From positions 1-38,776 of the forward strand of contig CAAEFF010000008.1 in the NCBI GenBank assembly GCA_900755085.1: a DNA stretch of 38,776 nucleotides, written 5' to 3'. This DNA is from an uncultured Streptococcus sp. (lineage in GTDB: Bacteria > Bacillota > Bacilli > Lactobacillales > Streptococcaceae). Within the stretch, counting starts at the first letter, position 1, and the number at the start of each line of letters is the position of its first letter. Shown here piece after piece: positions 7,855-15,263 of the stretch. Made by a program: the position numbers and the translations under genes. The notes beneath the pieces were generated by a model. The model made no database searches. It saw nothing but the letters and a program-made list of their open reading frames with translations, and had not been told where the DNA came from.

Positions 7855-8961
7855 ATGGGATTTATTAAAGCAGCCCTTTCAGCGGGCATTTCAAGTTTTC
7901 AAGATAGTAAATTTAAGGAAGCCATTACCTTACCGGAAGCTGTTCCAGCAACAGCTTTGGCCATTAAGGGACAGCTCTTGACCAAAGATCCAGATGGGCG
8001 TTCTCGTCAGAGCAACCAAAATACAGGCCTATTGACAGATGGTTCTGTTGTCATTGTCCCCCAAGGCTATGTTGCTCTCTTGGTCAATAATGGAACTTTT
8101 TTAGGAGACCTTCTAGAAGCAGGGAGTCACGAATGGCAAGCTGGTGAAAATGCCTGGTTGTTTGAAAAGGGTGGCGTTAACGGGACTTGGGACCAGTTCA
8201 AGAATCGCTTCTCATTCGGTGGCCAAGTGGTCACCCAACAAGAAATTATTTTTGTGCGGATGCAACCCTTTACAGGAAATAAATTTGGCACCCAAAATCC
8301 AGTCGAGTATTTTAGCGAACGTTACCAACAACTTCTGAGCATTCGTTTTTATGGTCTCTATGATGTTAAAGTAGCAGATCCTGTACTCTTTTACGTCAGT
8401 GCAGTTAGTCGCCAAATTACTGCTGACAAACCGTTTACCTTGGAAGATGTGGCTCAGGGAACCTTGCGCCAAAACTTAGCGCCAAAAATTGCCGTTGCTA
8501 TTTCAAAATATACAGCTGAAAATAAGGCAGATATCTACAATATCAATGCAGACCAAGACGTCTTCAATGAAGTCGCAAAACGCGAAGTGAACAAAACTTG
8601 GGCAGAATTATATGGTATTGAATTAACCAATGTCCTGATTGAAGATTTGAGCTATGATGCTGATAGTATGGCCAAGGTCAATAAACTAGATAGTGAATTG
8701 GCAGCCATGAAGTACAATACCATCGAAATTGAAGAGCGTCGTGCCCGTAATGAAGCCCTGGTGGCAGCTGCCAAAAATGAAGGTGGCAATGGCATGAACA
8801 TGATCATGGGGATGAACTTAGGACAAGCCCTTGGCAATGACCTTCAAAAACAGGCCTCTCCAGCTTCAGACAAGCCTCATACCTTCTACATTGAAGTAGA
8901 TGGGAAATATGTTCATGTCACCAAAGATGCGGATGGCAATATTGTGCCCGTAGACCAATAA
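7855..8961 (+). CDS. SPFH/band-7 type protein (YdjI-like, 'virion core' family)
   Basis: This 368-residue protein begins with a short amphipathic N-terminus, then an SPFH-like core of about residues 45-280 (GSVVIVPQGYVALLVNNGTFLGDLLEAG, in part; RFYGLYDVKVADPVLFY). A charged helical segment (LDSELAAMKYNTIEIEERRARNEAL), a Gly/Met-rich patch (GGNGMNMIMGMNLGQALG) and a short C-terminal domain follow. This matches the YdjI-type SPFH family, whose B. subtilis member is part of a membrane-associated complex that holds PspA. The AGGAG site overlaps the stop of the preceding zinc-ribbon gene, so the two are one translational unit. No pspA is in the window. Confidence 0.78.
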   Translation: MGFIKAALSAGISSFQDSKFKEAITLPEAVPATALAIKGQLLTKDPDGRSRQSNQNTGLLTDGSVVIVPQGYVALLVNNGTFLGDLLEAGSHEWQAGENAWLFEKGGVNGTWDQFKNRFSFGGQVVTQQEIIFVRMQPFTGNKFGTQNPVEYFSERYQQLLSIRFYGLYDVKVADPVLFYVSAVSRQITADKPFTLEDVAQGTLRQNLAPKIAVAISKYTAENKADIYNINADQDVFNEVAKREVNKTWAELYGIELTNVLIEDLSYDADSMAKVNKLDSELAAMKYNTIEIEERRARNEALVAAAKNEGGNGMNMIMGMNLGQALGNDLQKQASPASDKPHTFYIEVDGKYVHVTKDADGNIVPVDQ

Positions 8962-9060
8962 GAATTAGGAAAGCGATTATGAGAGATCTAGAGATTTCAT
9001 AGACTCGTCCCAGTCCTCTCTTCTTGCTTTCTGGCCTTTCTAAAAAGAGAGAATTGCTGT

Positions 9061-9089
9061 TTGAGAAAAATCAAATAGTGTGTTACAAT
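9061..9089 (+). promoter_or_regulatory. efp promoter
   Basis: TTGAGA (9061-9066), a 17-bp spacer and TACAAT (9084-9089), with an upstream TG, lie 38 bp before the efp start. The preceding 100 bases after the SPFH gene hold no gene and no convincing terminator. Confidence 0.75.
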
Positions 9090-9127
9090 AAAGAGTAATC
9101 TATTTTTAAAAAAAGAGGTAATAAAAC

Positions 9128-9688
9128 ATGATCGAAGCAAGTAAATTGAGAGCTGGTATGACTTTTGAAACAGCTGATGGAAAATTGATCCGCGTTTTGG
9201 AAGCGAGCCACCACAAACCAGGTAAAGGAAACACCATCATGCGTATGAAATTGCGTGATGTCCGTACTGGTTCAACATTTGATACAAGCTACCGTCCAGA
9301 AGAAAAATTTGAACAAGCAATTATCGAAACTGTTCCAGCCCAATACTTGTACAAAATGGATGATACAGCCTACTTCATGAACACTGAAACATATGACCAA
9401 TATGAAATTCCAGTGGTGAACGTAGAACAAGAATTGCTTTACATCCTTGAAAACTCAGAAGTAAAAATTCAATTCTACGGAAACGAAGTGATCGGTGTAA
9501 CAGTTCCTACAACTGTTGAATTGACTGTTACAGAAACTCAACCATCTATCAAAGGTGCTACAGTGACTGGTTCTGGTAAACCTGCTACAATGGAAACTGG
9601 TTTGGTCGTAAACGTTCCTGACTTCATCGAAGCTGGACAAAAATTGGTCATTAACACTACTGAAGGAACTTACGTTTCTCGTGCATAA
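9128..9688 (+). CDS. efp: elongation factor P
   Basis: EF-P binds ribosomes stalled on consecutive prolines and promotes peptide-bond formation. The 186 residues form the three usual domains: N-terminal KOW-like domain, then two OB domains. The modifiable loop reads HHKPGKGNT, with Lys33 at the tip. An AAAAGAGGT ribosome binding site precedes the ATG. A strong promoter lies just upstream, and asp23 and nusB follow, the usual streptococcal cluster. The length is normal. Confidence 0.97.
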   Translation: MIEASKLRAGMTFETADGKLIRVLEASHHKPGKGNTIMRMKLRDVRTGSTFDTSYRPEEKFEQAIIETVPAQYLYKMDDTAYFMNTETYDQYEIPVVNVEQELLYILENSEVKIQFYGNEVIGVTVPTTVELTVTETQPSIKGATVTGSGKPATMETGLVVNVPDFIEAGQKLVINTTEGTYVSRA

Positions 9689-9724
9689 GAGACATCTCAG
9701 GGTGTCAAATAGAAAGGAACTTCT

Positions 9725-10114
9725 ATGGCAACTGAACAATTTGGTGACATCGTTATTGCACCACGTGTATTAGAAAAAATTATTGCGATTGCGACAGCAA
9801 AAGTAGAGGGTGTCTATTCGCTTGAAAATAAGAGTGTTTCAGATAGCTTATCCAAACGCTCACTTGGACGTGGCGTCTACCTTCATACAGAAGAAGACGG
9901 TCAAGTCTCAGTAGATATTTATCTCTACCTTGAATATGGAGTGGCGGTACCATCTGTAGCAGTAGCGATCCAAAAGGCTGTGAAATCTGCTGTTTATGAT
10001 ATGGCAGATGTAACCTTGGATGCTGTTAACATTCACGTTGTCGGTATCGCGACGGAAAAATCTCCAAAACCAGACTTGAAAGACTTGTTTAACGAGGACT
10101 TCCTCAATGACTGA
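9725..10114 (+). CDS. Asp23/Gls24 family envelope stress protein
   Basis: The 129-residue protein has the family core: an opening IVIAPRVLEKIIAIATAKVEGV segment, then VDIYLYLEYGVAVPSVAVAIQKAVKSAV and VNIHVVGIA. Members of this family are small acidic proteins associated with the membrane or cell-envelope stress in firmicutes. Its place between efp and nusB is conserved in streptococci. An AAAGGAA site precedes the ATG, and its last 8 bp overlap nusB. The precise role of this paralogue is not established. Confidence 0.88.
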   Translation: MATEQFGDIVIAPRVLEKIIAIATAKVEGVYSLENKSVSDSLSKRSLGRGVYLHTEEDGQVSVDIYLYLEYGVAVPSVAVAIQKAVKSAVYDMADVTLDAVNIHVVGIATEKSPKPDLKDLFNEDFLND

Positions 10115-10541
10115 TGAAATTTTATTAGAATCACGTCGAGATTTGCGTGAGCGCGCCTTCCAAGCCTTGATGGCCTTGGAATACGATGGGGACATTGTGG
10201 AAGCTTGTCGCTTTGCTTATCTGCATGACAAGAAGGACCTAGCAGAAGATAAAGAAGTCGATCTTCCTGTCTTTCTCATGAATCTCGTGACGGGTGTCTA
10301 TCAGTCAAAAGATCAACTAGATCAACAAATCGGTCAACATTTGAAAACCGGTTGGACTGTAGAGCGCTTGACCTTGGTAGAGAAAAACATCCTTCGTCTT
10401 GGAATTTATGAAATAACAGAGTTTGACACTCCACAGATTGTCGCTGTGAATGAGGCAGTCGAATTGGCCAAGGCCTTTTCAGATGAAACTTCATCACGAT
10501 TTGTGAATGGAGTTCTCAGTCAATTTGTGACAGAAGAATAA
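10107..10541 (+). CDS. nusB: transcription antitermination factor NusB
   Basis: NusB binds boxA RNA with S10 (NusE) in the rRNA antitermination complex. The 144-residue all-helical protein shows the family N-terminus (ESRRDLRERAFQALMALEY) and the conserved C-terminal region (VEKNILRLGIYEI...IVAVNEAVELAKAFSDETSSRFVNGVL, quoted in parts). It overlaps asp23 by 8 bp and is the last gene before an intrinsic terminator. The length is typical. Confidence 0.95.
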   Translation: MTDEILLESRRDLRERAFQALMALEYDGDIVEACRFAYLHDKKDLAEDKEVDLPVFLMNLVTGVYQSKDQLDQQIGQHLKTGWTVERLTLVEKNILRLGIYEITEFDTPQIVAVNEAVELAKAFSDETSSRFVNGVLSQFVTEE

Positions 10542-10570
10542 TCAAAAAGAGCCGATGGCTCTTTTTGATT
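10540..10570 (+). terminator. terminator of efp-asp23-nusB
   Basis: ATCAAAAAGAGCC, a 3-nt loop and GGCTCTTTTTGAT form a 13-bp perfect stem with an embedded T5 run, beginning at the nusB stop. Confidence 0.9.
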
Positions 10571-10697
10571 GAAGGAAATATCTATTTTGGGACTAGTTTA
10601 TAATGTTTTTACACTTGAGTAGTCAATTCCCACAGTTGAAAAACGCTTCTTTTTAGTAGAGTCGTGTAGATCCTGTTTGCTCTCTCTAAAACAAATA

Positions 10698-10870
10698 GGG
10701 AGTGGGACAGAAATCGGTCATTCGTTAGAATTCGATTTGGTCGTCCCATCTCCGCACAGTTGAGTGGGGCTGTAAAAGCTGATGAAATCAGCGTAGTAGA
10801 GTCCACTCAACCACTGCGTCTTGCTCGACGATCCAAAAACAAGAAGAGGCTAGGATTTTTGTCCCAGCCT
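10698..10870 (+). repeat. three-hairpin dispersed repeat, copy 1
   Basis: This roughly 173-bp unit contains three hairpins. H1 is GTGGGAC...GTCCCA. H2 is GTTGAGTGGGGCT...ACTCAAC with an inner GCTGAT/ATCAGC stem. H3 is AGGCTAGGA...TCCCAGCCT followed by a T6 run, so the end can act as a terminator. The two ends are imperfect inverted repeats (GTGGGACA-AAA). Further copies are at 12198-12371, 28052-28224 and, inverted, 37962-38140. It encodes no protein. Between the nusB terminator and this copy (10571-10697) I see nothing definite. Confidence 0.9.
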
Positions 10871-10879
10871 TTTTTCTTA

Positions 10880-12016
10880 TTAATACAATTTCAGATCACG
10901 AGGATCTACTGGGAAAGTTGGATTGTATGGATTGTGACGAAGTTTGAAGTGTTTCACATCTTCAATCGTCTGAGTTCCAGATAGTTGCATCACGGTCTTC
11001 AATTCTGCATTCAAGTGTTCAAAGACTTGGCGTACGCCTACGCTACCACCCAGAGCTAAGCCATAAATAACGGGGCGACCAATAGCTACCAAGTCAGCTC
11101 CTGAAGCCAAAGCCTTAAAGACATGTTGCCCACGACGAATACCAGAGTCAAAGACAATCGGTACACGTTTGTCAACTGCTTCAGCAACTTCTTGAAGTGA
11201 GTCAAAGGCAGCTGGGCCACCATCGATTTGACGTCCACCGTGGTTGGTTACCCAGATACCAGATGCACCTGCAGCTAGTGAACGTTCAACATCTTCACGG
11301 CATTGTGGCCCCTTCACATAAACTGGGAGTCCAGAGTATTCAGCGATGAATTCTACATCTCGTGGAGAGAGGCGTTGTTTAGCTGATTTGTAGACAAAGT
11401 CCATTGACTTACCAGCACCTTCAGGTAGGTATTCTTCTACGATTGGCATACCAACTGGGAATACAAAGCCGTTTCGTTTATCAACCTCACGATTCCCCCC
11501 AACAGTCGCATCTGCCGTTAAGACGATCGCTTTATAGCCTTCTGCCTTCACGCGATCCATAATGTGGCGGTTAATCCCATCATCTTTACTAAAGTAGAAC
11601 TGGAACCAATGAGGAGTCCCTTGAAGGGCTTGCGTAATTTCTGGAAGATCAACTGTAGAGTATGAGCTTGTAGTATAGAGGGAACCAAACTCATGTACCC
11701 CACGCGCAGTAGCCACTTCCCCTTGTTTATTGGCTAATTTATGGGCTGCAACTGGAGCCATAATGATGGGTGAAGATAGCTTTTCACCAGCAAATTCAAT
11801 CTCAGTACTTGGATTTTCCACATCACAAAGCGTATGAGGGACAATCAGCTTATGGTTAAAAGCTCGGATGTTTTCACGCAATGTAAAGGTATCTTCTGCT
11901 CCGCTAGCGATATAGCCAAAAGCAGCTTTTGGAATGACTTGTTGAGCCATAGGCTCCAAATCATAAGTGTTAATAAAATCTACAGGTCCTTCTGCATTGC
12001 TTGTTTTATATGACAT
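10880..12016 (-). CDS. lctO: L-lactate oxidase (FMN-dependent 2-hydroxy-acid oxidase)
   Basis: The enzyme oxidises L-lactate with O2 to pyruvate and H2O2 in the cytoplasm, a known source of peroxide in oral streptococci. The 378-residue protein is a full FMN-dependent alpha-hydroxy-acid dehydrogenase barrel: IMAPVAAHKLAN near residue 85, catalytic His259 and Arg262 in WVTNHGGRQIDGGP, and the FMN phosphate site VFDSGIRRGQHVFKALASGA. Size and lack of a heme or membrane domain fit lactate oxidase rather than a dehydrogenase. An AAGGAGG ribosome binding site is 6 nt before the ATG. The gene stands alone and is bracketed by two direct copies of the three-hairpin repeat. Confidence 0.9.
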   Translation of the reverse strand: MSYKTSNAEGPVDFINTYDLEPMAQQVIPKAAFGYIASGAEDTFTLRENIRAFNHKLIVPHTLCDVENPSTEIEFAGEKLSSPIIMAPVAAHKLANKQGEVATARGVHEFGSLYTTSSYSTVDLPEITQALQGTPHWFQFYFSKDDGINRHIMDRVKAEGYKAIVLTADATVGGNREVDKRNGFVFPVGMPIVEEYLPEGAGKSMDFVYKSAKQRLSPRDVEFIAEYSGLPVYVKGPQCREDVERSLAAGASGIWVTNHGGRQIDGGPAAFDSLQEVAEAVDKRVPIVFDSGIRRGQHVFKALASGADLVAIGRPVIYGLALGGSVGVRQVFEHLNAELKTVMQLSGTQTIEDVKHFKLRHNPYNPTFPVDPRDLKLY

Positions 12017-12064
12017 AAAATGTCCTCCTTCATAAGTAAGCGGTTACTCTTTTCTTACCCACCT

Positions 12065-12093
12065 ATCTTAACTTATTTGCAAACGATTTTCAA
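12065..12093 (-). promoter_or_regulatory. lctO promoter with cre-like site
   Basis: On the minus strand, TTGAAA (12093-12088), a 17-bp spacer and TAAGAT (12070-12065) precede lctO. On the plus strand, TTGCAAACG within 12077-12092 fits the left half of a CcpA cre exactly, while the right half is off by one base. The site overlaps the -35 and spacer, a position suited to repression. The match is partial, so CcpA control is an inference. Confidence 0.5.
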
Positions 12094-12197
12094 AAAATTT
12101 GTCTGTCATTTTCAATCTAAACATAGATGATGAAATAAAAGAATGACTTATGTTCCAAAAGAAAGTGCAGGTTAACACTGATCTATTACACAAAATA

Positions 12198-12371
12198 GAG
12201 AGTGGGACAGAAATCGGTCATTCGTTAGAATTCGATTTCGTTGTCCAATCTCCGCACAGTTGAGTAGGGCTGTAAAAGCTGATGAGATCAGCCTAGTAGA
12301 GCCCACTCAACCACTGCGTCTTGCTCGACACTCCAAAAACAATTAAGAGGCTAGAACTTTTGTCCCAGCCT
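12198..12371 (+). repeat. three-hairpin dispersed repeat, copy 2
   Basis: Nearly identical to the copy at 10698-10870 and in the same orientation, with the same H1, H2 and H3 hairpins. H3 (AGGCTAGAAC/GTCCCAGCCT) is followed by a weaker T tract. It lies between the lctO promoter and the scrR terminator, so lctO sits between direct repeats. The remaining sequence of this 470-bp gap holds the lctO promoter and the scrR terminator. Confidence 0.9.
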
Positions 12372-12420
12372 CATTTCCCTAAAAATTGTATCAATCTTAA
12401 TTTGAAAATTTACGATGAAA

Positions 12421-12449
12421 AATAAAAAACTGGGCAAACGCGTGTCCAG
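12421..12449 (-). terminator. terminator downstream of scrR
   Basis: On the minus strand CTGGACAC...GCCCAG forms a short imperfect hairpin followed by TTTTTTATT, about 40 bp after the scrR stop. Confidence 0.6.
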
Positions 12450-12487
12450 CCTTTGAAAATTGAGAGAAGGAACTATATAGCAAGGAA

Positions 12488-13453
12488 TTAGACGCTGTTG
12501 CCAGAATGAAGACTAACTGGCAAGAAATAGCCTGTCGTTGCAACGGTTTGGCCGTCGATTTTTTGAAGCAAGAGGTCTACTGTCAAGACTGCGATCTCTT
12601 TGATCGGTTGTTGGATGGTTGTAAGCTCTGGAATATAGGTTTGGACGAACCGGGTGCCATCATAACCAATCACTTTAAGTTGTTGAGGAACTGGAATTTC
12701 CAGCTCTTTTGCAACTTTCATGATCAAAATAGCTGTCAAATCATCCGAAGCAAAAATGGCATCGGGTTTTTGCTGGCTTAGAATCTGTTTGATTTCCATT
12801 TCCTTGCGAATGGGTGAAAAATCACTGGAAACATTGATGATAGAAGCGTCTGGCAAGACGGAAGCAAAACCGGCATGGCGAAGCCCCGTTGGGGAGTTGG
12901 AATTGTCATTTCCTGTGATCATGATGATGTTTTGAGCTCCAGTCTTGACGAGGGTTTCAGCTGCGAGGATCCCTCCAGCATAGTTGTCTGAGGATACGAC
13001 TGGAATCTCAGGAGAAAGGTTACGGTCAAAGGCAATGATCGGAGCCGTTACACGATTGTAATCCTCAATTCCAAGATTGTGACTTCCTGAAATGATACCA
13101 TCCACCTGGTTGGCCTCCAACATCTCAATATATTCCCGTTCTTTTTCGGAATCATGCTCACTATTACAAATAATGGTCTTGTAGCCATGTTTGAAGAGTT
13201 GGTGTTCTAGGTGATCAATCAACTCCGCATAGAAAACATTGCTGATATTGGGAAAGATCAAACCAACTAATTTGGCTGATTTTCCTTGCAGGCTACGAGC
13301 GACTGTATTGGGCTTGTAGCCCAACTCTCGCATGGCACCTTGGACCTTTTGGATAGTCTTTTCAGACAGGTAGCCTTTTTTATTGATGACCCGAGAAACA
13401 GTTGTCGGGCTGACGCCAGCAAGTTTGGCGACATCAGTTAGCTTTGCGACCAT
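12488..13453 (-). CDS. scrR: sucrose operon repressor, LacI family
   Basis: The 321-residue regulator has a LacI-type N-terminal helix-turn-helix (LTDVAKLAGVSPTTVSRVINKKGYLS) and hinge, then a periplasmic-binding-like sugar domain with VGLIFPNISNVFYAELI, VDGIISGSHN and the C-terminal IQQPIKEIAVLTVDLLLQKIDG. It is expected to repress scrA and scrB when sucrose is absent. I chose the ATG at 13453; a TTG two codons upstream is also in frame. It overlaps the 3' end of scrB by 20 bp, so it is translated with scrB. The scrB-scrR order opposite scrA is the familiar streptococcal arrangement. Confidence 0.9.
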   Translation of the reverse strand: MVAKLTDVAKLAGVSPTTVSRVINKKGYLSEKTIQKVQGAMRELGYKPNTVARSLQGKSAKLVGLIFPNISNVFYAELIDHLEHQLFKHGYKTIICNSEHDSEKEREYIEMLEANQVDGIISGSHNLGIEDYNRVTAPIIAFDRNLSPEIPVVSSDNYAGGILAAETLVKTGAQNIIMITGNDNSNSPTGLRHAGFASVLPDASIINVSSDFSPIRKEMEIKQILSQQKPDAIFASDDLTAILIMKVAKELEIPVPQQLKVIGYDGTRFVQTYIPELTTIQQPIKEIAVLTVDLLLQKIDGQTVATTGYFLPVSLHSGNSV

Positions 13454-14888
13454 AATCAAGTTCGTAGTAGCTTCCAGTAGGGTTTCCAGCTTTGATCAAA
13501 ATACCAGTTTGATCAGCATGTGGGAAGACCCGGCCAGAAAATACTTTTTCTCCTTTATTGATAAAGATTTCAAAAATCGAATTGTCAATGAATATATTAG
13601 CAGTTATAGCCTGGTTATCGATTGTGCAGCTACGGCTGGTTCCAAATTCTTGGGCATATTGCTCACCTGCTTGGCTACGGTCCACTGTGACCAATCCATT
13701 TGCAAGGTCAAATGAGAGAGTTAACCCTTTCCCTTCTTGATCGGCGAAGAGGACGATTTGATTTTGGCTATCTTTTTCAAACTGCAGTTCCAGTTCATAG
13801 CAGTTTTGGGTTTGTGCCTTGTTGGCAAATGACTCACGCTTAGCGCGCAGGTCTTTGATGGCTTCAACTGGGTATTGGTAGAGCTTTCCGTCTTTGATGG
13901 TTAATTCTTTTACTAGTGAAAGAGCTCCTTGATAGTCATAGGAATCCGTTGGATAAGAAATATCAGGAAGAGCCAGCCAGCTGACAACATAGGCACGTCC
14001 ATCTGGAGCGTTGAATCCTTGTGTAGCATAGGCTTCAAAACCATAGTCTAGGTTGTGCAATTCAGATACATCAACCAGTTTGGCCTGTTCTGGATCAAAA
14101 CTCTCCCCGATCTTGTACATGTTCGGATAGATGTTATCGTAATCGAGGACCGATTTATCCAAGCCTTGTGGACAATAAAGAAGGACAGGTTGGTCTCCAA
14201 CAAAGACTAGGTTAGGACATTCCATCATAAAAGCTGTCCGGTCATTTGCAAAATCCAAGTCACCGACTTCAACCCAGTTGGTATAGTCGTTATCAACAGC
14301 CTTATAGAGACGGATGAATCCTTTCTTCTCAAGGTCTTGGCCCCCAACGATAGCGTAGTATTGGCCTTTGAAATTAAAAATCTGTGGATCGCGGAAGTGA
14401 TCGGTCGAATCAGCCGGTTGATCAATCAAAATTTTATCAATTTTTTCAATCTTTCCATCCTTATCCATCAACGCTCCGACTTGGTAGGGATGGCGGATCC
14501 ATTTTGCATCACGAACATTTCCAGTATAGAATAAGAATAGTTTATCACCAAACTGCATGGCAGATCCGGAATAAGCTCCGTGGCTATCTAGATCTGTATC
14601 TGGAAGAAGCGTTACACCGGTTTCTTTAAAATGAACCAAGTCTTCACTTTCTGTTTGAACCCATGATTTCAATCCATGAGCTGCTCCAAATGGAAAATTT
14701 TGGTAAAACAAGATCCATTTCCCATCAAAGTAGGAAAAACCATTAGGGTCGTTCAAGAGACCAGCCTTTGGCTCTACATGGTAGTGTGTATGCCAAGGAG
14801 ATTTCGCCATGTTTTCTTGGATCGCTTGCTTTTCCTCTGTTGTCCAGTCTTCGTAACGTCGGTAACGACGTTCAGTTGTCCATTCCAT
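13434..14888 (-). CDS. scrB: sucrose-6-phosphate hydrolase (GH32)
   Basis: ScrB cleaves the sucrose-6-phosphate made by the PTS into glucose-6-phosphate and fructose. The 484 residues comprise the GH32 five-bladed propeller and the C-terminal beta sandwich. The catalytic triad is visible: Asp47 in LLNDPNG, Asp167 in FRDPQI, and Glu223 in MMECPNL. GGAGG lies 6 nt before the start. It is divergent from scrA across a 375-bp regulatory region and overlaps scrR at its 3' end. There is no signal peptide, consistent with a cytoplasmic enzyme. Confidence 0.95.
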   Translation of the reverse strand: MEWTTERRYRRYEDWTTEEKQAIQENMAKSPWHTHYHVEPKAGLLNDPNGFSYFDGKWILFYQNFPFGAAHGLKSWVQTESEDLVHFKETGVTLLPDTDLDSHGAYSGSAMQFGDKLFLFYTGNVRDAKWIRHPYQVGALMDKDGKIEKIDKILIDQPADSTDHFRDPQIFNFKGQYYAIVGGQDLEKKGFIRLYKAVDNDYTNWVEVGDLDFANDRTAFMMECPNLVFVGDQPVLLYCPQGLDKSVLDYDNIYPNMYKIGESFDPEQAKLVDVSELHNLDYGFEAYATQGFNAPDGRAYVVSWLALPDISYPTDSYDYQGALSLVKELTIKDGKLYQYPVEAIKDLRAKRESFANKAQTQNCYELELQFEKDSQNQIVLFADQEGKGLTLSFDLANGLVTVDRSQAGEQYAQEFGTSRSCTIDNQAITANIFIDNSIFEIFINKGEKVFSGRVFPHADQTGILIKAGNPTGSYYELDYGRKAN

Positions 14889-14948
14889 TTTAGTCCTCCG
14901 AATTTTTTCTTACTTCCATAGTAACGATTTCCAGTTAAAAATGCAAGC

Positions 14949-14979
14949 ATTAAATGAAAAAAATGGCAAAAAATGTCAA
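14949..14979 (-). promoter_or_regulatory. candidate scrB promoter
   Basis: On the minus strand, TTGACA (14979-14974) and TTTAAT (14954-14949) are separated by 19 bp, longer than ideal. The -35 lies inside the palindrome at 14973-14990. Confidence 0.4.
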
Positions 14980-14990
14980 ACGATTGACAT
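14973..14990. promoter_or_regulatory. 18-bp palindrome, candidate ScrR operator at scrB
   Basis: ATGTCAA-ACGA-TTGACAT is a perfect 7-bp inverted repeat with a central CG, as expected for a LacI-family operator. It overlaps the scrB -35. Assignment to ScrR is inferred from position. Confidence 0.55.
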
Positions 14991-15178
14991 CTAATTTACC
15001 CCCTATTTAAAATAGGAAGGTGTGAAAATTTATGAAAAAATGAAAGAAAATGAAAATAATGAATCTGCATAAAGTGCATAAAAGCGTAATATATACATAT
15101 CTTGGAATGAAAATAGTTTCATGTTGTCAAAAGGTGTCAAAAAGTCTAATAAAGTTTCAAAAAAATCCTGCAAAACGG

Positions 15179-15206
15179 TTGACATATTTGCAATACGTGG
15201 TACAAT
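15179..15206 (+). promoter_or_regulatory. scrA promoter
   Basis: A consensus TTGACA (15179-15184), 16-bp spacer and TACAAT (15201-15206) lie 57 bp before the scrA start. The sequence between the scrB and scrA promoters is AT-rich and shows TGTCAAAA direct repeats near 15125-15142, with no gene. Confidence 0.85.
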
Positions 15207-15220
15207 TGAAAACGTAGAGA
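15206..15220 (+). promoter_or_regulatory. cre-like site at the scrA transcription start
   Basis: TTGAAAACGTAGAGA matches the CcpA consensus WTGNAANCGNWNNCA at every defined position except the C near the end. It begins at the last base of the -10 and covers the expected transcription start, a position for catabolite repression. Confidence 0.5.
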
Positions 15221-15232
15221 CGGTTGAACCGT
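15220..15232 (+). promoter_or_regulatory. candidate ScrR operator at scrA
   Basis: ACGGTT-G-AACCGT is a perfect 6-bp inverted repeat just after the transcription start. The half site ACGGTTGA also occurs at 15175-15182 across the -35, 45 bp upstream, which could allow two-site binding. Confidence 0.6.
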
Positions 15233-15263
15233 TTACATTACAAAATATAAGGAGATTTACTTT

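Noticed and set aside
8212..8472. Minus-strand open frame inside the SPFH gene
   Set aside because: It is a shadow of a well-supported gene and has no ribosome binding site or family features.
10609..10806. Minus-strand 65-codon frame over repeat copy 1, similar to the plus-strand frame at 38031-38300
   Set aside because: The similarity is due to the shared non-coding repeat; the frame is not kept in other copies.
13454..13459. TTG start for scrR two codons before the ATG
   Set aside because: The ATG at 13453 matches the usual ScrR N-terminus; no better ribosome binding site supports the TTG.
13383..13715. Plus-strand frame antisense to scrR/scrB
   Set aside because: Both genes on the minus strand have catalytic or DNA-binding motifs; this frame has none.
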